Source of the DNA: Bradyrhizobium sp. Tv2a-2
Lineage (GTDB): Bacteria > Pseudomonadota > Alphaproteobacteria > Rhizobiales > Xanthobacteraceae
Length of the DNA: 64,000 nt
Assembly: GCF_000472425.1 (NCBI RefSeq)
Contig: NZ_AXAI01000002.1
Location: forward strand, 495,580 to 559,579
Direction: 5' to 3'
A program made the position numbers and the translations under genes. The notes under the pieces were generated by a model. It worked only from the letters and a program-made list of their open reading frames with translations, did not search any database and was not told where the DNA came from. Positions 10,003 through 18,396 of the stretch are shown piece by piece. The stretch's first letter is position 1; every line of letters starts with the position of its first letter.

Positions 10003-11856
10003 ATGAACCGAAAAGAACGACGTGCGGCCAATAAGCGACGCGACGAGTCCGCAAGGAAACCAAACGCCCTTGCCTTCGGCTTGCCGGGCGTCAGCATTGT
10101 CGACCTCGCCGCTGAGGCAAGCCGTTTGTACCGGGTGGGCCGCATCAACGAAGCACAGGAGATTTGCCGTCAAATTCTCACGCGCGAGCCTGCACATGTG
10201 CAGGGCCTGAATCTTCTGGGCCTGATGGCGCAGGCATCCGGCGATCACCGGGCCGCAGTGAAGATGTTCGCGAAAGCGATTGCTTCGGACGAGGTGGACG
10301 CCGCTTGCCACTACAACGTTGGCAATTCGTACCAGGCGTTGGGCAACCGCTCCAAAGCGATCGCACATTTCAGCAGAGCGCTTGCGCTTGGCATGGACGA
10401 GAAGGCCGTGACCTTCATCTTGCAAAGTCCTGTCATCGCCACGTATGTTGCGAGGATTGCCAGCAAGTGGCCGCTACCGATAACAAACGTCGAATTGTTC
10501 GGCACCGAAGGAATCGTCCCGCTTGCAAACGACCGCTTCCTCCGCTGTGCCATGGAGGCGACGACGCTGCCAAGCGTGCAACTTGAATTGTTGTTGGGAT
10601 ATGCTCGCGCCGAGCTGCTCCGGCTGATAGGTGAGCAGGGCGAAGATAACGACAAAAGCGACGACGATATAGTCGCCTTTGCTTGCGCACTTGCTCAGCA
10701 GTGCTTCATTAACGAATATGTCTATGTACAGGCTAGCGCGGAAAGCGAACTTGCGCGCGTACTGCGCGATCGATTGCTGCGGAATCTGGCGTCAGGGGCC
10801 GCCATAACTCCACTCACGCTAGCGGTAGTTGCGAGCTATTTCCCACTTCATGCCATGCCAATGGCGGAAGCGCTTCTGCGCCGGGATTGGCCCGCGACCG
10901 TGGCCGGCCTGTTACAGATGCAGCTCCGCGAGCCGCTTGAGGAAGCGGGCGATCGCACCGCCATTGCGACACTCGCCCCCATCAAGGACAGCGTATCATT
11001 GCAAGTGATGCGCCAATACGAGGAAAATCCTTATCCGCGCTGGACCACCAACCCGCTGAACGCATTCGCTGCCGATCAGGCGCGGGGAAGGATCATCCCG
11101 ACAGCGGAACGGCAAGCCGAACTGGATATTCTGATCGCGGGTTGCGGCACCGGCTTGCACGCGGTTCAGGTCGCGCAAGTCTATCCGAACGCCCGTTTGC
11201 TCGGGGTCGACGTCAGTCTGAACAGTCTCGCCTACGCGCGCCGAAAGACACGAGAACTGGGCTTGCGCAATATCGAGTATGCACAAGCGGATATTCTGGA
11301 ATTAGGCACGATCAAACGCACGTTCGATAGGATTGAGTCGGTCGGTGTGCTCCATCATCTTGCAGAGCCGACGGTGGGGTGGCGCGTGCTGGTCTCGCTG
11401 CTGCGACCGGGTGGCAGGATGTGCATCGGGTTATACAGCAATTTGGCGCGCCGCCTTATCACGGAGGCCCGCGCCCGCATCGCGGCGCGCGGTTATCGCG
11501 CCACAGCCGGCGACATAAGAAGGTGTCGCCAGGACCTCATCCACGAGGCGGACCAATGGAAAATGCTGATTGACGGGAAAGATTTCTATAGCATGAGCGG
11601 CTGCCGAGACCTGCTGTTTAACGTCATGGAACATCACTTCACTATCCCGCAGATCGCTGCATTTCTGAACGATAATGATCTGTCTTTCCTGGCCTTCGAA
11701 CCCTTCAGCGATCCGACGGTGATCGAAAGATTTCATAAGCAGTTTCCGGGTGCAGCCGATGAGGCCAATTTGGATCAGTGGTGCCGCTTCGAAGCCGATC
11801 ATCCCGAGACTTTTTTGGGCATGTATCAATTCGTGGTGGGCAAGAACACGCACTGA
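10003..11856 (+). CDS. TPR-repeat class I SAM-dependent methyltransferase
   Basis: This is a 617-residue fusion. The basic opening MNRKERRAANKRR is followed by two to three tetratricopeptide repeats (about residues 35-130: EASRLYRVGRINEAQEIC, HVQGLNLLGLMAQASGDHRAAVKMF, ACHYNVGNSYQALGNRSKAIAHF). A helical middle region of unknown role follows. From about residue 345 there is a Rossmann methyltransferase: motif I ILIAGCGTGLHAVQVA, acidic end of strand 2 LLGVDVS, motif IV-like FDRIESVGVLHHL, then LLRPGGRMCIGLY. ATG 10003 follows GACGGGA. It probably methylates a protein or small molecule held by the TPR part; the substrate is unknown. Confidence 0.85.
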   Translation: MNRKERRAANKRRDESARKPNALAFGLPGVSIVDLAAEASRLYRVGRINEAQEICRQILTREPAHVQGLNLLGLMAQASGDHRAAVKMFAKAIASDEVDAACHYNVGNSYQALGNRSKAIAHFSRALALGMDEKAVTFILQSPVIATYVARIASKWPLPITNVELFGTEGIVPLANDRFLRCAMEATTLPSVQLELLLGYARAELLRLIGEQGEDNDKSDDDIVAFACALAQQCFINEYVYVQASAESELARVLRDRLLRNLASGAAITPLTLAVVASYFPLHAMPMAEALLRRDWPATVAGLLQMQLREPLEEAGDRTAIATLAPIKDSVSLQVMRQYEENPYPRWTTNPLNAFAADQARGRIIPTAERQAELDILIAGCGTGLHAVQVAQVYPNARLLGVDVSLNSLAYARRKTRELGLRNIEYAQADILELGTIKRTFDRIESVGVLHHLAEPTVGWRVLVSLLRPGGRMCIGLYSNLARRLITEARARIAARGYRATAGDIRRCRQDLIHEADQWKMLIDGKDFYSMSGCRDLLFNVMEHHFTIPQIAAFLNDNDLSFLAFEPFSDPTVIERFHKQFPGAADEANLDQWCRFEADHPETFLGMYQFVVGKNTH

Positions 11857-12126
11857 AGCTTTGGGGGGCGCGCTTGGTCGCGTTGGGTTCGCGATGCCCG
11901 GGCGCGAACTCGCTGCGAGCGGGATCGCGCATGACTATGCCGGTATCCGTCGAATGCACGTTTTGGTTGTTGATTGTTCGGTAGCGCTACCTTGCGGAAG
12001 CCGGCGCTTCAGCCTGCCCCGGGAACCTGTTGCGGCGCGAGAAGCATAGCTTGCGCCCAAACTGCGCGTGGACTGCCGGATAAATACGCTCGGCTCCCTA
12101 AATATTTGATGCTACTGCTGCTCGCC

Positions 12127-14229
12127 ATGAACAAGCACGCCGGCCTCAGCATCCGCCATTCCACCTGTCCACACGACTGTCCATCGGCCTGCGCGCTCGA
12201 TGTCGAGGTGATCGACGGCAACAGCATCGGCCGGGTGCGCGGCTCCAGGCGGCAGACCTACACAGCCGGCGTGGTCTGCGCCAAGGTCGCGCGCTACGCC
12301 GAGCGCATCCATCATCCCGAGCGGCTGATGTACCCGATGCGCTGCACCGGGCCAAAGGGCTCCGGGCAATTCGCGCGCATATCCTGGGACGAGGCGCTGG
12401 ACGAGATCGCGGCGCGCTTCAATCAGGTTGAGCGCGAATTCGGGTCCGAAGCCGTCTGGCCTTACTACTACGCCGGCACCATGGGGCTGGTGATGCGCGA
12501 CGGCCTCAACCGGCTGACCCATGTGAAGAAATATTCGCGCTTCTATTCCACCATCTGCGCCAATATCGCCCGCGTCGGCTTTGCGGTCGGCACCGGCAAG
12601 ATCGCCGGCGTCGATCCGCGCGAGATGGGCGTGTCCGACCTGGTCGTGATCTGGGGCACCAATCCCGTGAACACCCAGGTCAATGTGATGACGCACGCTT
12701 CGCGCGCCAAAAAGGAGCGCGGCGCCAGGATCGCGGCGGTCGACGTCTATAACAATGACACGATGAAGCAGGCCGACATCAAGATCATCCTGCGGCCCGG
12801 CACCGACGGCGCTTTTGCCTGCGGCGTGATGCATGTGCTGTTTCGCGAGGGTTTTGCCGATCGCGCCTACCTCGAAAAATACACCGATTGCCCGGCCGAG
12901 CTCGAGGCGCATCTGCAATCCCGCACGCCCGAATGGGCCTCGGCGATTTGCGGCGTGCCGGTCAGCGAGATCGAATCATTCGCGCGCACTGTCGGCGAGA
13001 CCAAGCGCACCTTCTTCCGCCTCGGTTATGGCTTCACCCGCAGCCGCAATGGCGCCACGCAAATGCATGCCGCCGCATGCATTCCGGCGGTGACCGGCGC
13101 CTGGCAATATGAAGGCGGCGGCGCGTTCTTCAACAACGCCGCGCTCTGGCGATTCGACGAATCCGTCATCGAAGGCCACGACGCGATCGACCCGGGTATC
13201 CGCCAGCTTGACCAATCCAAGATCGGCCGCGTGCTGACAGGCGATGCCGAGGCATTGCGGGGCGGGGGCCCGGTCAAGGCAATGCTGATCCAGAACACCA
13301 ATCCGGTGACGGTCGCGCCCGAGCAGGCGCTGGTCCGCCAGGGATTTGGGCGGGAAGACCTGTTTGTGGCGGTCCACGAGCAGTTCATGACCGAGACGGC
13401 GCAGATGGCCGATATTGTGCTGCCGGCGACGATGTTCATGGAGCATGACGATCTCTATTATGGCGGCGGTCACCAGCACATTTCGGTCGGCCCGAAGCTG
13501 ATCGATCCGCCGGCCGAATGCCGTTCCAATCACCAGGTGTTGCAGGCTCTTGCGCCGCGGCTTGGAGCCGCGCACCCCGGCTTCGAGATGACGCCGCGGG
13601 AACTGATCGATGCCACGCTGAAGAAGAGCGGACACGGCGATATCGAGGGGCTGGAGGCCGATATCTGGCGTGATCTGCAGCCGGACTTCCGCACCTCGCA
13701 TTATCTCGACGGCTTTGCACATGCCGACAAGAAATTCCATTTCAGGGTCGACTGGGCGCATCCGCCGTTCGGCAATGTGATGGGCGATGCGGACAAGATG
13801 CCGTCGCTGCCCGATCACTGGGCGGTCATCGAAGACGTGGATTCGGCACACCCGTTCCGTCTCGCCACCAGCCCCTCGCGCAGCTTCCTCAATACGACCT
13901 TCAACGAGACACCGTCATCGCAGGCGCGCGAGGGCAAACCGACGGTGATGATTCACCCGCTCGATGCCGCGAGCCTTCGTATCGCCGATGGCGATGTCGT
14001 GACGCTCGGCAATATGCGCGGCGAGACCACGCTGGTCGCGAAATTCTTCGATGGCGTGCGGCGTGGCGTGCTGATCGCAGAATCCGTGCACCCAAACAGC
14101 GATCACATCGGCGGCCGCGGCATCAACATGCTGACCGGTGCGGAGGCCGTCGCGCCGATCGGAGGCGCCGCCTTCCATGACAACAAGGTCTGGGTGAAGA
14201 AGGTCGTTCTCGGCGACGCCGCCGGCTAA
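12127..14229 (+). CDS. Molybdopterin oxidoreductase (DMSO reductase superfamily)
   Basis: This is a 700-residue cytoplasmic-type enzyme using the bis-molybdopterin guanine dinucleotide cofactor. An N-terminal [4Fe-4S] site is given by C14-x3-C18-x3-C22-x28-C51. The molybdopterin domains follow (GSEAVWPYYYAGTMG, DLVVIWGTNPVNTQVN, ILRPGTDGAFACGVMHVL, LIQNTNPVTVAPEQALV, TETAQMADIVLPATMFMEHDD), then the C-terminal cofactor-binding barrel (FNETPSSQAREGKPTVMIHP, GDVVTLGNMRGETTLVAKF, GGRGINMLTG). C144 in STICANIARVG is a candidate Mo ligand, by inference. No Tat signal is seen. ATG 12127 has no good ribosome site; ATG 12109 is an alternative. It converges on a redox operon that may supply or accept its electrons. 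The substrate is unknown. Confidence 0.87.
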   Translation: MNKHAGLSIRHSTCPHDCPSACALDVEVIDGNSIGRVRGSRRQTYTAGVVCAKVARYAERIHHPERLMYPMRCTGPKGSGQFARISWDEALDEIAARFNQVEREFGSEAVWPYYYAGTMGLVMRDGLNRLTHVKKYSRFYSTICANIARVGFAVGTGKIAGVDPREMGVSDLVVIWGTNPVNTQVNVMTHASRAKKERGARIAAVDVYNNDTMKQADIKIILRPGTDGAFACGVMHVLFREGFADRAYLEKYTDCPAELEAHLQSRTPEWASAICGVPVSEIESFARTVGETKRTFFRLGYGFTRSRNGATQMHAAACIPAVTGAWQYEGGGAFFNNAALWRFDESVIEGHDAIDPGIRQLDQSKIGRVLTGDAEALRGGGPVKAMLIQNTNPVTVAPEQALVRQGFGREDLFVAVHEQFMTETAQMADIVLPATMFMEHDDLYYGGGHQHISVGPKLIDPPAECRSNHQVLQALAPRLGAAHPGFEMTPRELIDATLKKSGHGDIEGLEADIWRDLQPDFRTSHYLDGFAHADKKFHFRVDWAHPPFGNVMGDADKMPSLPDHWAVIEDVDSAHPFRLATSPSRSFLNTTFNETPSSQAREGKPTVMIHPLDAASLRIADGDVVTLGNMRGETTLVAKFFDGVRRGVLIAESVHPNSDHIGGRGINMLTGAEAVAPIGGAAFHDNKVWVKKVVLGDAAG

Positions 14230-14230
14230 A

Positions 14231-14330
14231 GCATGATCCGGAAAAGTGTGTGGCGGTTTTCCGAAAAGATCATGCTCAATCAAAGACCTAAAGCGCGATG
14301 ACGATTCAACCAAATCTCATCGCGCTTTAG
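14231..14330. repeat. Composite Rhizobiales palindromic repeat (copy A)
   Basis: There are two nested inverted repeats. The first pairs GCATGATC...GATCATGC with inner GGAAAA/TTTTCC (14231-14275). The second is a perfect 14-bp stem, CTAAAGCGCGATGA (14288-14301) with TCATCGCGCTTTAG (14317-14330). It sits exactly between the convergent oxidoreductase and ferredoxin genes and could end transcription from both. A second, more diverged copy is at 22327-22427. Confidence 0.8.
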
Positions 14331-14343
14331 CGGCCTGCTGTCG

Positions 14344-14667
14344 TCAGGTCTGCCGCTCCGGCAAGCGCAGCGTCAGGCCCTCGAGCGCCGGCGTGATCCT
14401 GATCTGGCACGACAGCCGGCTGTTGGGAAGGCGCGCGGACACGGTGCTGTCGAGCAGCGTGTCCTCGTCTTCGCCGACGGGGCCGAGCTTCTTGAGCCAG
14501 GTCTCGTCGACATAGACGTGGCAGGTCGCGCAGATGCCGTTGCCGCCGCATTCCGCCGCGATGCCCTTGACGCCGTGGCTGACGGCCGCGCGCATGACCG
14601 AGGAGTTGTTGTCGGCGTCGATGCTGCGGATATGGTTCTTGCGATCGATGAAGGTGATCTTCGTCAT
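14344..14667 (-). CDS. [2Fe-2S] ferredoxin (adrenodoxin-like)
   Basis: This is a 107-residue plant/adrenodoxin-type ferredoxin that carries one [2Fe-2S] cluster. The cluster motif is C-x5-C-x2-C in ECGGNGICATCHVYVD (about residues 39-54), with the fourth Cys in SRLSCQIRIT. ATG 14667 was chosen over the TTG at 14688 because GAGGA precedes it at about 10 bases and MTKITF is a normal ferredoxin opening. It is the third gene of an operon after the cytochrome b fusion and the flavoprotein reductase, and probably accepts electrons from that reductase. C-x5-C-x2-C ferredoxins of this kind often serve oxygenases; here the partner is not visible. Confidence 0.9.
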   Translation of the reverse strand: MTKITFIDRKNHIRSIDADNNSSVMRAAVSHGVKGIAAECGGNGICATCHVYVDETWLKKLGPVGEDEDTLLDSTVSARLPNSRLSCQIRITPALEGLTLRLPERQT

Positions 14668-14728
14668 GGAGCCATCCTCGCTTGGCAAGTCCTGTACTGA
14701 GTCGTTTCGCGGTCAACGACCACCGTCG

Positions 14729-15766
14729 CTAGGCCGCGTGCAACTCATCCTCGTTCTTTCGCGGTGAGCCGTCGAACCAGCCGACCACCCGCGCGATCAG
14801 GCCTGCCTGCTCGTCTTCGCCGGGGTTCGATACAAACGGATCCGTGTAGCATCTGGCGCCGGCAGCGGCCGCGATCTTCGCCACGGCCTCGGTCATGGCC
14901 GGTGCGCCCGCGGTGTAGACGAGATCCGACGGCGAGAGATCCGGCAGATAGTCGGTCGGCCGGCCGCTGCGAAGCACGGAGGAGACGCTCTGCTGCTCGG
15001 ACACGACAGGGATGATGGTGACGTTGGGAAACAGCGCCAGCCGGCACAGCGCCCCGTCCATGTAGAACGATTGCAGCTTGCGGCTTGCGACGATGAGGAC
15101 GAGATCGCGTTGCGGCCGCTCGGTGATCGCGCCGACCGCCACCGACCACATCGGCGCAAATCCGGTGCCGCTCGCGACGATCACGATGCGGCCGAGGTGA
15201 TTGGGGCGGTGGAAGGCGCTGCCAAAAGGGCCGGACAGCCGGACACGATGGCCGATGCGGATCTTGCTGCCGAGCGCGGAGGAGACGGCCCCGCTCGGCA
15301 GGCGCCGGATGTGGAAATGCAGGAGGCGATCGTCCGGAGCGCCCTGAAGCGGGTAGGTCGGGCTGTAGCAGCGCGCGGGGAAGCCGCGAAACTGCAGCTT
15401 GCAATATTGGCCGGGAAGATAGGCAAATGGTCGCGGCAGCTCGAGCGTGACGCCGACGACGTCGGGCGCGAGCCGCACGAGGTCGACGACGCGGGCCATT
15501 GCCGATGTCGGATCAGGCGTCGGTTCCGCCTCCAAAGTGAGGTCGGAGATCACACGCGCCTGGCAGGCATAGATCGTATCACCGCTCGCATCCGTGCCGC
15601 CGTAGACTTTGCCGTTGACCAGACGAACCTTGCAGGCGCCGCAAACGCCGCTGCGGCAATCGTGCGGCATCTCGACCCCACTCATCAGCGCGCCATCCAG
15701 CAGCATGTCGCCGCAATTGGCGTAGAACGTCTCGCCGTTGAACGTAACCTTGCAAGTCTTCGGCAT
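14729..15766 (-). CDS. NADH-dependent [2Fe-2S] flavoprotein oxidoreductase
   Basis: This 345-residue electron-transfer protein has three domains: an N-terminal plant-type [2Fe-2S] domain (C-x4-C-x2-C in DCRSGVCGACKVRL and the last Cys in YACQARV), an FAD domain (LPGQYCKLQFRG and RCYSPTYPLQ, the R-x-Y-S flavin motif), and a C-terminal NAD domain (IVIVASGTGFAPMWS, YTAGAPAMTEAV). This is the layout of reductases that feed phenol hydroxylase-type and ring-hydroxylating oxygenases. ATG 15766 overlaps the stop of the upstream gene by one base (TAATG) with GAGG before it, so the two are probably translationally coupled. A ferredoxin gene follows 61 bases later. Confidence 0.9.
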   Translation of the reverse strand: MPKTCKVTFNGETFYANCGDMLLDGALMSGVEMPHDCRSGVCGACKVRLVNGKVYGGTDASGDTIYACQARVISDLTLEAEPTPDPTSAMARVVDLVRLAPDVVGVTLELPRPFAYLPGQYCKLQFRGFPARCYSPTYPLQGAPDDRLLHFHIRRLPSGAVSSALGSKIRIGHRVRLSGPFGSAFHRPNHLGRIVIVASGTGFAPMWSVAVGAITERPQRDLVLIVASRKLQSFYMDGALCRLALFPNVTIIPVVSEQQSVSSVLRSGRPTDYLPDLSPSDLVYTAGAPAMTEAVAKIAAAAGARCYTDPFVSNPGEDEQAGLIARVVGWFDGSPRKNEDELHAA

Positions 15767-17622
15767 TACTCTACCTCGATGCGAATAGGTCGGACGTGTC
15801 GCGTATGCCTGATCTCGCTGTGATCGAAGGCTGCGACCCGCATGAAGACGCCGCTCTTGAGCGGCACGTCGTATTGGCTGTGGGTATCGAGGCGGCGCGC
15901 CACCTCGAGCGCCCAATGTCCGGACGCCCAGCGGGCCGCACAGCGAATGTCGGCGCGGTCGCCGCTGTACTCGCCGGAGACGATGACGCCGGGAACGACG
16001 GTGCCGACCGGGATCGCGCGGTCGAGTTCCGGCGTGTAGGGCACCGTCTCCGCCTCCGTCATGAACCAGCGCGCGCCGTCGCTTTCGCCGACATCCGGAT
16101 CGAGATTGATCAGCCCCATCGCATTGCCTGTCGCCACCATATCCTTGGGCAGTCGCAGCGGCCTGACGAAGCCATTGCCGCCTTTCGGATCGGACGGCGG
16201 CACAAAATTGTCGCTGTAATTTGCCGTGCCCGGGTCATGGTCGAAGCCGCCGCGATAGGGCGCGCGATTGCTGACCTGCGTTGCGGTGGGTTCGAGCGGC
16301 GGGCCGAAATGGTCGTCGTCCATCCACCCGGTTGGGCCGCCGCTGGTCGCCTTCCATTGCCACACGTCGGCATAGAGGCCTTCAACCATCGTGTAATGCA
16401 GGCCACGCCCGCTCATGGTCGCCGGCGCATCGGGAATCGGACGCGGGCTGGCGTGGAAGGTGCGGTCGCCCGCTAGCGTAGCGTCGAGTGTCGTGAACAG
16501 CACGGCAAACTTGTCCTCGTTAAAGGCACGCTCGTCACCACGCTCGTAGCCGTCATGGAGCAGGTGCCAGCCGTCGACCCGCTTGATCAGCGGCAGCTGC
16601 TTCAGGGAGCGTGTCGGATCCTCCCAGGTGAACAGGAAATAGGCCCAGGTGCCGTCGTGCACCGCGCGGATCTGGACCCTGGACTCGCCCTTGCCGTCGA
16701 AATTGCCGCCCTGATTGGTCATGAGCGAGAGCGGCTCGACATTGCGCCAGACCGGATCGGAGGTGTCGCCGTCGAGAACCGGCGCGTCGGCGCTGGCGAT
16801 GCGGTGGATGCGCAAGGTGTCGACGACCAGCCAATTCGTCGCGAGCAGGATCCAAGTCGCGGTCATTGCTGCGGCTGCGGCGACCAGAAGCGGATTGGTC
16901 TGCAGTGTCACGTTCCGTCGCCGCCGCTCGCGCGAGGCGCCGCTCGCCTGCCGCCGTCGTGGTTCATGTTTGCCGTGACCGTCAGGCGCTGTCGGCTGTA
17001 GTGGTACCTTCGCCTCCGTACCGGCCTGCGCGTTTTGTTCGACGAGCATGGTCAGAAGCTCGACTGCATCCAGCCGGGGCGGGGGTGGCGGCAGCGGGCC
17101 GGGCCTGATGATGCGAAAGAGCTGGGACGTTCCGCCGATCCAGGCATGGACAAGAACGTGAAGGCCGATGAACGCCGGAATGGCCCAGCTTGCCAGCCAG
17201 TGTGCGGTGGTGACGGTAAAGCCGGCGAACAGACCGAAATAAAGCAGCCCCCCGCTGGCGATTAGAATCAGCATGGCTGCGAAAAAGCCCCAGGTAAGAA
17301 GTGCGCTGACAGCCGCAAGCCGCGCCCGCCTGCGTCCCACGAGTCCGCGAAGCCTCATCTTGTCGAGCTGAACGCGGCGTGTGAGACCGGAGCGTGCCAG
17401 GTAAATCGCGTAAGCGAGCGCAATACCGGTCAGCGCCACTGCTGACTTGATGTGCAGGGTCCAGACACTGGTGCACGGCAGAATTGCATCGAGCAGGTTG
17501 ATCCAGGTCCGATCGGGCGTTTCTGACGCGATGCGCAGCCCGCTGATGAACGCGGCGGCGGTCGCCGCGACGAGCAGCCAGTGCAGGATGACCGTGCCGT
17601 AGTCGGTCTTGCGGCGTCTCAC
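15766..17622 (-). CDS. Cytochrome b561-like membrane protein fused to ethylbenzene dehydrogenase-type haem domain
   Basis: This is a 618-residue fusion. Residues 1-175 form a four-helix cytochrome b561/hydrogenase-type b cytochrome with candidate haem histidines in TVILHWLL, TLHIKSAV, TAHWLASW and GLHVLVHAW. A polar linker and a further helix (about residues 215-240) follow. From about 250 there is an ethylbenzene-dehydrogenase-related haem-binding domain (VLDGDTSDPVWRNVEPL, VQIRAVHDGTWAYFLFTWED, NEDKFAVLFT, W-W-rich core, then SGHWALEVARRL). GTG 17622 is chosen because AGGAGGG lies 5 bases upstream; the longer frame to 17652 lacks such support. It heads an operon with the reductase and ferredoxin and probably passes electrons across the membrane. 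Confidence 0.82.
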   Translation of the reverse strand: MRRRKTDYGTVILHWLLVAATAAAFISGLRIASETPDRTWINLLDAILPCTSVWTLHIKSAVALTGIALAYAIYLARSGLTRRVQLDKMRLRGLVGRRRARLAAVSALLTWGFFAAMLILIASGGLLYFGLFAGFTVTTAHWLASWAIPAFIGLHVLVHAWIGGTSQLFRIIRPGPLPPPPPRLDAVELLTMLVEQNAQAGTEAKVPLQPTAPDGHGKHEPRRRQASGASRERRRRNVTLQTNPLLVAAAAAMTATWILLATNWLVVDTLRIHRIASADAPVLDGDTSDPVWRNVEPLSLMTNQGGNFDGKGESRVQIRAVHDGTWAYFLFTWEDPTRSLKQLPLIKRVDGWHLLHDGYERGDERAFNEDKFAVLFTTLDATLAGDRTFHASPRPIPDAPATMSGRGLHYTMVEGLYADVWQWKATSGGPTGWMDDDHFGPPLEPTATQVSNRAPYRGGFDHDPGTANYSDNFVPPSDPKGGNGFVRPLRLPKDMVATGNAMGLINLDPDVGESDGARWFMTEAETVPYTPELDRAIPVGTVVPGVIVSGEYSGDRADIRCAARWASGHWALEVARRLDTHSQYDVPLKSGVFMRVAAFDHSEIRHTRHVRPIRIEVE

Positions 17623-18396
17623 CGATCCCTCCTGCTCTCGTGGAGGGCCCACGCTTCGCCGCCGGCATGTCGCCTGGCCGTCTCACACATGCCGCGCGGT
17701 CGCAAGCCATCGTCGCCCGACAGTCGCCACGCGGTACGCTGCAGAAAGCCGTTCTTACGCCTATACAACTCGCTGTCCCCCCAGATACGGAATCGCCGGA
17801 ATCGGCGACGAAAGCCTCTCTCCTTGTTATTCGGCACGCGCCGAAACGCCGTCCAAGCAGCTCTGCCCAAGCTGAATCGGACGATCGGCGGATCTGGCGC
17901 GCGGGTGATTCGTGACTGGCCGATCTTCAGGTCTGCTCCGCAGATGCCCTGCCAGTTGTGTCGTTCGCGAAGCGCTTCATTGTTTTTCCCCGTTCTTCAT
18001 TGCGCCGTCAGCCTGACCGAAGGAAAGACCGGCCAACGTCAATCGACCCAACGGCATCAAGGTTTATTTAGCTTCGTGGCGTCATTCGGCCGACACAACG
18101 GCCAATGCGTGCAGAAGCAAGGTCATAGACCGACGATTCTATGACGCCAACGCACGACATGCGGCGCAGCTTGCACGCAACTATCTAGAGTGGTGCCGGA
18201 ATTTTTTTATCGTAACGGGACGTCGTGGATCTGCACGAAGCCTCGGCAAGGTCGCCGCCTTCGCGCTCAACCTCCCCGCGAGTGATTTTTTTCGAGCCAT
18301 TGCCCTTCAAGTCCAATTGTTGCCGGAAAATGGTCCGCATCGGCTGTCAGGAAATATACCGACCAGCGATAACTCATCAGGGGGGAGATGCACGGG
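17623..18396. other. Long intergenic region between divergent genes
   Basis: These 774 bases separate the leftward redox operon from the rightward secretion genes, so promoters for both should be here. Open frames are short and have no protein-like features. AT-richer stretches occur near 18060-18080 and 18195-18215 (GGAATTTTTTTATCG). I cannot assign a specific promoter. Confidence 0.4.
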
